A stretch of 38,123 nucleotides of DNA from positions 1-38,123 of the forward strand of contig NZ_JAKSXN010000052.1 of the NCBI RefSeq assembly GCF_022427145.1, read 5' to 3'. Made by a program: the position numbers and the translations under genes. Within the stretch, counting starts at the first letter, position 1; each line of letters begins with the position of its first letter. The stretch comes from Paenibacillus timonensis. GTDB taxonomy: Bacteria > Bacillota > Bacilli > Paenibacillales > Paenibacillaceae. The notes beneath the pieces were generated by a model. The model searched no databases. It saw only the letters and a list, made by a program, of their open reading frames with translations, and was not told where the DNA came from. Of this stretch, positions 32,106 to 38,123 are shown piece by piece.

Positions 32106-34892
32106 ATGGGAGAGTTGTCTAACAAAATGGTAGTCAGAAGAGAGGAAACCGGAAGAAATCAAGCCGATACCGATGTGAATGTGGTCGTGCGTCAAAATTC
32201 GAAATTGGCCCACCTGGTGGCGAAGGGCGGCAAACGAATTGCCCTCGTCACGCTGGCGGGATTGATATGGATTCAGCCTGTGATTGGCGTTGGGCCGATC
32301 GCGGGATCGGCTTTAACCGCGGAAGCGGCAGCGAGCCAAACCGTCAAGCTTGGCGAAGAGATGATTACCTCCGGGGCCAAGCTCGTCAAATACGAGTACA
32401 CCGTAACTCGGTCGGGCAAGCCGGTGAAAGTGCTGACCGACGTGATTGAGGTGGACTTGACGAATCCTTACGTTCAATTGGACGTGATGACCGGCAAAGG
32501 GGGACAAGTGACGACAAGACAAAGCGTGGAAGGAATGGCCAAGGAAACCGGCGCCGTCGCCGGCGTGAACGGCGATTTCTTTGCGACGGGCGGCCAAGGC
32601 GTGCCGATGGGACCGGCTGTCACGAAGGGCACGGTAGTCACCAGCCCGGCTCAGCTGTTGGGCATGTACGCTTTTGCCGTGCGGAATGACGGAACTCCGC
32701 TCATCGACCGCTTTGGCTTCAGCGGCACGGTGTTGGCCGAGGACGGCTCGACGTTCCCGCTCACCGGGATCAATCAGGAATCCTACATGACGGAACCTGA
32801 CAAAGCCTACAGCCACGTGAATAATATGTTCATTTATACGAGCGCTTGGAAAGCGGAAGAGCGTCCGGCTGCCAGCGCGACAACGCCAACCGAGGTTCTG
32901 GTGCAAGGCGGCGTGATTACGCAGATCTCCATCAAAGCGGCGATTCCGGGACCGGTGCCGGCAGATGGGTTTATTTTGCGTGCGCATGGCACGGCGGCCG
33001 ATTATGTGGCAACGCACCTGCAGGTAGGTCAGCGCGTCGATGCAACCTATGAGCTGCGCTCCTTGACCGACGGGCAAATCGTAAATCCGGCGGATCTGAA
33101 GGTGATGATCGGCGGGCACACGCTTCTGGTCGACCAAGGTCAGGCATCGGCATTTACCCGTTCGACGACGTCCATTAGCGGCGGCAGCGCGGTCGCGCGG
33201 ACGGCCGTTGGTTATTCCAAGGACGGCAAAACCGCTTATATCATTACCGCCGAGAAAAACAGCAACAGCACCGGCCTCACCCTGAAGGAGCTGCAAGGCT
33301 TCATGACTGGGATCGGCGTCTGGAAAGGCATGAACCTGGACGGCGGCGGCTCCACGACGATGGTCACGCGCCCGCTGGCGGAAACGTCGGCGCAGCTGAC
33401 GTTTACGACGTCCAACGGGTCGGCGGGGCAACGCGCCGTCGCCAACGGACTTGGCGTATTTACGACGGCGCCGCAAGGTACGCTGCTCGGCCTCAAAGTC
33501 AGCGGCGCATCGACGTTGTTCATCGGCCAAACCGTTCCGTATGCTTTGAAGGGATACGATACGTACTACAACCCGATCGATACGAGCGGTATTCAAGCTT
33601 CGTGGCAAGCGAGCAACGGCAACGTGGTTTGGACCGACGGCGGCTTTAAAGGCGTGAAGGCGGGTATCGCAAAAATCACGGCCTCCAGCGGTCAAGCGAA
33701 AACCAGCATGGACGTGAAGGTGCTGGGGGGCGCCGACTTGGAAAGCCTGACGGCGGGAACGACGTTCGCGCCGCTGCAAGCGGGAACCAGCGTGACGGTG
33801 GCCGTATCCGCCAAACTGAAAGACGGACGCACGGTAGATGTTCCGGCGGAATCGGTAAAATGGACGTTCAGCGGCATGAAAGCCAGCGTGCAGGGCGGCG
33901 TATTGACGGTGCAATCCGTCAACAACGGCGCGAAGTTCGCGTATGCAACGCCATCCTATGACGGCTTTACCGGAACTCCGGTCGTTCTGTCGGCTTCGAC
34001 GGAAACGATCTGGGAAAGCTTCGAGAATACCGCTTACCCGATCTCCTTCACCGGATTGCCGGCTGAAGCAACAGGAATGGTGTCTATCGTACAAGGCGAT
34101 GGTGAACGCGCTAATTCCAAAGTGTTGAAGCTGGATTACGACCTGACCGGCGGCAGCGGCAGCAAGTTTGCTTATGCTCAAATCAACGGGACGAGCGGCA
34201 AAGCGATCCCGGACAACGCAACAACCTTGACGGTCGACGTGTTGGGCGATGCCAGCCTGAACTGGGTACGGGCCGAGTTGTCCGACGCCGATGGCAAGCC
34301 GGTCTACATCGACTTGGCGCGTCCGATGGACTTCACCGGCTGGAAGACGCTCACGGCCGATCTGACGGCAAGCAACATCAAGTTCCCGGCCAAGCTGAAG
34401 CGGCTGTACGTCGTTAACGTGGAAGAAGGCCAGGACGAACGGGCGCTGACGGGCAGCGTATCTTTTGACAATGTGCGGTTTACGGCTCCTGCAGCCGGCG
34501 GCGGCAACTCCGACTTCCCGAGCGCGACCGCCGTGATGGTGCTGGGCCAGAAGTCGATGACGGTTAACGGAAACAAGCAAGACCTGGAGGTTGCGCCGCT
34601 GCTGAAGGACAACACGACGTACGTGCCGATCAAATACGTACTGGACGTGTTTGGCGGGAACGCAGCTTGGAACGGTGCGGCCAAGAAAATCACCGTGACC
34701 CGCGGGGCTACGATCCTGGAGCTGACCGTTGGGCAGAAGACATTTTTGCTAAACGGGGTTTCTTCCAAAGCCGAGGTATCCCCGATTATCGTAGGCGGAA
34801 GGACTTTAGTCCCATTACGTTTGGTCTCCGAACAGCTTGGGATTGGCGTAAATTGGGAGAAGAAAACCAAATCCATTACCCTCGAATCATGA
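32106..34892 (+). CDS. Secreted phosphodiester glycosidase-family protein with C-terminal stalk domain
   Basis: This 928-aa exported protein has a charged start of about 43 residues and one hydrophobic segment (about 44-75, ending AEAAAS) acting as signal or anchor. A phosphodiester glycosidase (NAGPA-like) domain spans about 110-450, with GVNGDFF near 153 and LDGGGSTTM near 410, both family motifs with conserved Asp. An Ig-like segment (about 460-550), a beta-sandwich resembling a carbohydrate-binding fold (about 635-790), and a copper amine oxidase N-terminal-type stalk domain (about 805-928, FLLNGVSSKAEVSPIIVGGR) follow. NAGPA enzymes remove phosphodiester-linked GlcNAc; the wall substrate here is unknown. 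The ribosome binding site AGGAG lies 12 nt before ATG 32106, so the start is less certain. Confidence 0.88.
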   Translation: MGELSNKMVVRREETGRNQADTDVNVVVRQNSKLAHLVAKGGKRIALVTLAGLIWIQPVIGVGPIAGSALTAEAAASQTVKLGEEMITSGAKLVKYEYTVTRSGKPVKVLTDVIEVDLTNPYVQLDVMTGKGGQVTTRQSVEGMAKETGAVAGVNGDFFATGGQGVPMGPAVTKGTVVTSPAQLLGMYAFAVRNDGTPLIDRFGFSGTVLAEDGSTFPLTGINQESYMTEPDKAYSHVNNMFIYTSAWKAEERPAASATTPTEVLVQGGVITQISIKAAIPGPVPADGFILRAHGTAADYVATHLQVGQRVDATYELRSLTDGQIVNPADLKVMIGGHTLLVDQGQASAFTRSTTSISGGSAVARTAVGYSKDGKTAYIITAEKNSNSTGLTLKELQGFMTGIGVWKGMNLDGGGSTTMVTRPLAETSAQLTFTTSNGSAGQRAVANGLGVFTTAPQGTLLGLKVSGASTLFIGQTVPYALKGYDTYYNPIDTSGIQASWQASNGNVVWTDGGFKGVKAGIAKITASSGQAKTSMDVKVLGGADLESLTAGTTFAPLQAGTSVTVAVSAKLKDGRTVDVPAESVKWTFSGMKASVQGGVLTVQSVNNGAKFAYATPSYDGFTGTPVVLSASTETIWESFENTAYPISFTGLPAEATGMVSIVQGDGERANSKVLKLDYDLTGGSGSKFAYAQINGTSGKAIPDNATTLTVDVLGDASLNWVRAELSDADGKPVYIDLARPMDFTGWKTLTADLTASNIKFPAKLKRLYVVNVEEGQDERALTGSVSFDNVRFTAPAAGGGNSDFPSATAVMVLGQKSMTVNGNKQDLEVAPLLKDNTTYVPIKYVLDVFGGNAAWNGAAKKITVTRGATILELTVGQKTFLLNGVSSKAEVSPIIVGGRTLVPLRLVSEQLGIGVNWEKKTKSITLES

Positions 34893-34939
34893 TATGATTA
34901 GTCTGGGACTATACGGACTAAGAAACGGAGAAGGATTGC

Positions 34940-36112
34940 GTGGATTTTCAAGCGGATGCCATAGATCGCGTTATTAATAATGCCGTAAACGTGTTGGAAA
35001 ATAGCAAACTGCAGATCCTTGAGATCCTAGATTCGGCCCGCAATGAGCTGAAGACGCTCAGCAGCGAGCTGCAGAATGTCATGAAGGAAACGGCGGAAAC
35101 GGTGGAGAAGGTCGACCAGCTCGAGGTGAACTACCGGAAATCCCGCATCCGGCTGACGGAAGTCAGCCGGGACTTCGTGCGTTATACCGAAGAAGACATT
35201 AAGCAAGCCTATGAAAAAGCAACCCAACTCCAGCTCGACCTGCTCATCTACCGCGAGAAGGAAATGTATCTGAAGGCCCGCCGCGACGAGCTGCAGAAGC
35301 GCGCGCGCAATGTGGAGAAGTCGGTGGAGCGTGCCGAAACGATCAGCTCGCAGATGAGCGTCGTGTTGGAGTATTTTTCCGGCGAATTAGGACAAGTGAC
35401 CCGGATTTTGGAGTCCGCGAAGAATCGTCAGCTGATCGGATTGAAGATTATTTTGGCCCAGGAAGAAGAGCGGAAGCGCATTTCCCGGGAGATTCACGAC
35501 GGTCCTGCCCAGCTGCTGGCGAATCTAGTGCTAAGGACGGAAATTGTAGAAAGAATGCTTGCTAAGCAGGAATTTAAGCTAGTGCAGGACGAAATAGTAG
35601 ATTTAAAAGCGCAGGTCCGTTCGAGCTTGGAGGAGATGCGAAAGGTGATTTTTAACCTGCGTCCGATGGCTCTGGATGATCTCGGGTTGATCCCGACGCT
35701 GCGCAAGTATGTGCATGATTATGAAGAGAAAACGAAAATCAGGGCTACCTTCGAAACCCGGGGCAAAGAGCACCGGATGTCCTCTCCGATGGAGGCGGCG
35801 GTGTTCCGGCTGGTCCAAGAGGCGCTGACGAATGCGGCGAAGCATGCTTTTCCGACTTATGTGGGCGTCGAAATTACGTACCAGGCGCAAATGATCCGCA
35901 TCGTGGTGACGGACAACGGACTGGGCTTCAAGGTGGAGCAACTGGAACAGAAGACGAAAGAGCATACGCACTTTGGCTTAATTGGCATGCGGGAGAGAGT
36001 GGAGCTGCTCGAAGGCCGGATGGAAATCGAATCGGCGGCCAACTTGGGCACGAAGATCATCATTCATATCCCAACCAACTCAGATAAGAGAAAGGAGTAC
36101 CAGGATGGATAG
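34940..36112 (+). CDS. degS: Sensor histidine kinase DegS
   Basis: DegS is a cytoplasmic two-component kinase that phosphorylates DegU to control exoenzymes, motility, biofilm and competence. The 390-aa product has no membrane segment. Residues about 5-170 are a long coiled-coil sensor region (DegS type). The HisKA_3 box RISREIHDGPAQLLANL carries the phospho-acceptor His186 (His189 in B. subtilis), and the ATPase domain shows QEALTNAAKHA, VTDNGLGF and FGLIGMRERVELLEG. GGAGAAGG at 34927-34934 sets GTG 34940. The stop overlaps the degU start by 8 nt, so the pair is translated together. Confidence 0.97.
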   Translation: MDFQADAIDRVINNAVNVLENSKLQILEILDSARNELKTLSSELQNVMKETAETVEKVDQLEVNYRKSRIRLTEVSRDFVRYTEEDIKQAYEKATQLQLDLLIYREKEMYLKARRDELQKRARNVEKSVERAETISSQMSVVLEYFSGELGQVTRILESAKNRQLIGLKIILAQEEERKRISREIHDGPAQLLANLVLRTEIVERMLAKQEFKLVQDEIVDLKAQVRSSLEEMRKVIFNLRPMALDDLGLIPTLRKYVHDYEEKTKIRATFETRGKEHRMSSPMEAAVFRLVQEALTNAAKHAFPTYVGVEITYQAQMIRIVVTDNGLGFKVEQLEQKTKEHTHFGLIGMRERVELLEGRMEIESAANLGTKIIIHIPTNSDKRKEYQDG

Positions 36113-36833
36113 TCTTACTAGCGGAACCAGACAAGTGATTAAAGTACTCTTGGCGGATGATCACCAGTTATTTCGTGAGGGTCTGAAGCGGATTTTGAAT
36201 ATGGAGGAAGATATCGAGGTCGTTGGCGAATGCGGGGACGGCACCCAGGTGCTGGAAAGCTGCTTGCAGCTTCATCCGGAAATCGTACTGATGGATATTA
36301 ACATGCCATTGCTTAACGGCGTAGACGCGACAGCCGAGCTGCGCGAGGCGCTTCCCGACGTGAAGGTTATCATTTTATCGATTCATGATGATGAGAGTTA
36401 TGTTTTTGAGACGCTGCGCAAAGGCGCGACGGGTTACTTGCTCAAGGACATGGAAGCGGAGTCCCTGATTAACGCGATCCGGACGGTTGCCGAGGGAAAT
36501 GCATTCATTCATCCGAAGGTAACCGGCAAGTTGATCCAGCAATTGCGCCGGATGGAATACTTGAGCGAAACCGGGGCGATTGCCGAGGATACCGCGATCC
36601 GCGAAGCGGGAGTGAAATTCGTAGCCGGCGACGACAATCCGCTCACTCGCCGTGAGGCCGAGGTACTTCGTTTGATGGCGGAAGGCCGCAGCAACAAGAT
36701 GATCGGCGAGCATTTGTTCATTAGCGAGAAGACGGTGAAGAACCATGTCAGCAGCATTTTGCAAAAAATGGACGTGGACGACCGCACCCAAGCGGTAATT
36801 AATGCAATTAAGTTTGGTTGGGTAACGCTGTAA
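36105..36833 (+). CDS. degU: Response regulator DegU
   Basis: DegU is the DNA-binding partner of DegS; its activity at different phosphorylation levels sets motility, competence, exoprotease and biofilm genes. The 242-aa product has a receiver domain (about 12-130) with acidic pair D18-D19, phospho-acceptor D64 in VLMDINMP and the conserved Lys in GYLLKD. A LuxR-type helix-turn-helix spans about 178-235 (LTRREAEVLRLMAEGRSNK, then ISEKTVKNHV). It has a few more N-terminal residues than B. subtilis DegU (phospho site D56). AAAGGAG at 36091-36097 sets ATG 36105 inside the end of degS. Confidence 0.97.
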   Translation: MDSLTSGTRQVIKVLLADDHQLFREGLKRILNMEEDIEVVGECGDGTQVLESCLQLHPEIVLMDINMPLLNGVDATAELREALPDVKVIILSIHDDESYVFETLRKGATGYLLKDMEAESLINAIRTVAEGNAFIHPKVTGKLIQQLRRMEYLSETGAIAEDTAIREAGVKFVAGDDNPLTRREAEVLRLMAEGRSNKMIGEHLFISEKTVKNHVSSILQKMDVDDRTQAVINAIKFGWVTL

Positions 36834-36860
36834 GGAAGCGGCTCCCCCCAACGTCAGTGT

Positions 36861-36911
36861 TCCCGCGGACGACAGGAATTCTGCGGGACTAAGGTGGACG
36901 GGCTTTTTTTT
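36861..36911 (+). terminator. Possible terminator after degU
   Basis: TCCCGC (36861-36866) and GCGGGA (36883-36888) can pair, and eight T follow at 36904-36911. The 15-nt gap between stem and T run weakens the case. The gap 36834-37350 holds no convincing gene. Confidence 0.4.
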
Positions 36912-37086
36912 GGCCGATTTTACCATTTTATTCTTGTTATTGAAAAGTGAGGCGGGTGTCTCGTTTGCGTCACAAACGCCCCCTCGAAGAAAGGCACCGG
37001 CCAAATACATAGTTGGCGGAATCCCGGCTCACATATCGATGTGCCTTGCGATGCGGTTCCTTCCGTGCGAGCCCAGTAACCGACCT

Positions 37087-37116
37087 TTGCGCGGCGGCAT
37101 ATATTGTCGCTATAAG
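37087..37116 (+). promoter_or_regulatory. Possible sigma-A promoter of the 139-aa gene
   Basis: TTGCGC (37087-37092), an 18-nt spacer and TATAAG (37111-37116). It would give a leader of about 230 nt. Confidence 0.35.
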
Positions 37117-37142
37117 GGAGGGTTCAGAAAGACAGGTTTGGA

Positions 37143-37350
37143 GCACCGAAGCATAGGCTTCCGATGTGCGTTTTTTCAAAACGCTTTAGGTTGGATGAAG
37201 CTAGGGAATGAGTAGCGGAGCGTACGTTTTGTGTACGTGAGCAACGGAAGTCCCGGGTGAATTCAAGATTCGAAGCCGAATTGCCTTCATGAAGCTGCCT
37301 CGTGATCCGAAGATGACTTTTTGAACTACCTCTAATGGGAGGTGGGTACG
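37143..37350 (+). promoter_or_regulatory. Structured leader of the 139-aa gene, ending in a blocked ribosome binding site
   Basis: A bulged hairpin (37143-37146 with 37166-37169, and 37148-37152 with 37157-37161) ends in six T and looks like an early terminator. ATTCG / CGAAT with a 4-nt loop lies at 37268-37281. CTACCTC (37326-37332) pairs with GAGGTGG (37339-37345), which is the ribosome binding site of the gene at 37351. The layout resembles a control leader; I match no known riboswitch. Confidence 0.4.
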
Positions 37351-37770
37351 GTGGTTCCTTATGTAGGTTGGATCCTGCTCAGCTACGGAATGGCCGCAGC
37401 GCTGGTGCATGTACTGCACAGTCTGTACTTGCAGGGAAAACGGAAGGATCGCGCGATTCATTATATTCTCGTGACGAGCAATCATGAGAATCAAATGGAA
37501 TGGTACTTGCGGGCGCTTTCCTGGTATGCTCGGCTGCGCGGTTTACCGCTTCGGGTGACGGTACTCGACGAGAGCTCGCAGGATGACACGCTGGCGATTA
37601 TGCGAAAGCTCGAAACGCAAGGCGAGATGGAACTGACGGTCATCGGCTTGGCGGTGGTTCGGCAAGAGGATGTGGAAGCGCATGCGACCTTGCTGGCCAG
37701 CGACGCGCCGGTCTGCATCGACCTTCGCGTACCGCAGGAGGCGGACAAAATCCCATATGTCCATGTGTAA
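37351..37770 (+). CDS. Membrane-anchored small protein with a glycosyltransferase-2-like motif
   Basis: This 139-aa protein has an N-terminal membrane helix (about 4-24) and a short basic stretch, then an alpha/beta domain. YILVTSNHENQMEWYLRALS followed by LRVTVLDESSQDDTLAIMRKL resembles the start of GT2 (GT-A) glycosyltransferases, where VxVVDDxSxDxT binds UDP-sugar. The rest of a GT2 domain is absent, so catalysis is doubtful. I do not recognise a named family. GGAGGT (37338-37343) lies 7 nt before GTG 37351; a GTG at 37342 in the same frame overlaps that site. It lies downstream of degSU, where other Paenibacillaceae often carry competence genes; that is recollection, not shown here. Confidence 0.65.
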   Translation: MVPYVGWILLSYGMAAALVHVLHSLYLQGKRKDRAIHYILVTSNHENQMEWYLRALSWYARLRGLPLRVTVLDESSQDDTLAIMRKLETQGEMELTVIGLAVVRQEDVEAHATLLASDAPVCIDLRVPQEADKIPYVHV

Positions 37771-37879
37771 GCCCCATTCCGGAATGGTTTCCGGAACCAA
37801 TCAACAACCGCAGCGGATGCAGGAAGGACAACAACATATGAACAGGCTGGCGCATAGCAATGCGCAGTGTAAAGTGTGA

Positions 37880-37921
37880 AGCACACTCTTGATGGCGAGA
37901 AGCCCGGGAGTGTGCTTTTTT
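37880..37921 (+). terminator. Terminator after the 139-aa gene
   Basis: A perfect 9-bp stem (37880-37888 with 37908-37916) leads into six T. The region 37922-38123 holds no gene I can support apart from the repeat at 38058. Confidence 0.88.
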
Positions 37922-38057
37922 GCGTTTAAAGAGAAGGCGGGCATTGGAGTGGCGGGAGGTTGGGGTGGGTGGCATACATAGGAAATGAAAAACGGGTAGA
38001 GAATCGGCGGGGTGGAGATTGACGGCGAATTAAGAGCATGGATATGGGACAAGTAGA

Positions 38058-38118
38058 AATTGATGTGGATGAGCGAAATATGCGTCGAGCAGGAATGAAT
38101 TGATGTGGATGAGCGAAA
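38058..38118 (+). repeat. Two 21-bp direct repeats at the right edge
   Basis: Identical 21-bp copies lie at 38058-38078 and 38098-38118, 40 bp apart. Both contain ATG-TGG-ATG-AGC-GAA. In the first copy the frame stops after 11 codons; in the second it stays open to the window edge, so a gene may begin there. Confidence 0.6.
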
Positions 38119-38123
38119 GGGAG

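Noticed and set aside
32313..34580. 755-aa frame on the minus strand
   Set aside because: It is a shadow of the glycosidase gene in GC-rich sequence, with no recognisable domain.
36910..37215. 101-aa frame after degU
   Set aside because: It starts in a T run, has no ribosome binding site or family features, and overlaps the leader structures.
37838..37879. 13-codon ORF after the 139-aa gene
   Set aside because: It has a fair ribosome binding site (AGGAAGG) but is too short to support as a gene; it overlaps the terminator start.

Overview
The window looks like the chromosome of an endospore-forming, flagellated member of the Paenibacillaceae, most likely Paenibacillus or a close relative. 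The reasons are the gene order spoIID-spoIIQ-spoIIID-mbl-flhO-flhP-fabZ, an SLH-type S-layer locus with its wall-polymer genes, a stalk-domain (copper amine oxidase N-terminal-like) secreted protein, and degS-degU. Every gene I accept lies on the + strand. I see no insertion sequence, prophage, CRISPR array, tRNA or rRNA.

Region 1 (1-7700) is a sporulation, cell-shape and flagellar block: spoIID (engulfment, unusually long cytoplasmic tail), spoIIQ (degenerate LytM), spoIIID, the MreB paralogue mbl, the hook-basal-body genes flhO and flhP, a small EpuA-type membrane protein, and fabZ behind a structured leader. Promoter-like sites match the expected sigma factors: sigma-F before spoIIQ, sigma-E before spoIIID, sigma-D before flhOP.

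Region 2 (7700-14700) makes sugar phosphate and the secondary cell wall polymer: pgcA, a DUF5693 membrane protein, csaB (pyruvyl transferase), tagA (ManNAc transferase) and tagO (lipid-linked sugar-phosphate initiation). Pyruvylated ManNAc is the known ligand of SLH domains.

Region 3 (14700-26600) is the surface layer: a 1321-aa C-terminal-SLH protein, a 113-aa charged cytoplasmic protein, a highly codon-biased 992-aa N-terminal-SLH protein that is probably the main S-layer subunit, an 835-aa secreted protein built from about six similar beta modules, and a 169-aa anchored protein. The S-layer gene has a long leader with direct repeats, a three-way-junction fold and two in-frame starts.

Region 4 (26600-38123) holds an alpha/beta SASP gene with a sigma-G promoter, metK, a second C-terminal-SLH protein, a DnaA-box cluster, a phosphodiester-glycosidase/stalk protein, degS-degU, and a small membrane-anchored protein behind a structured leader.

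The best candidates for undescribed biology are non-coding: two intergenic clusters of four spaced 23-25 bp imperfect palindromes (2978-3175 and 14860-15044), the DnaA-box cluster (31818-31995), the S-layer leader (20019-20290), and the structured leaders before fabZ and after degU. Everything here comes from reading the sequence by eye; no search or folding program was run.
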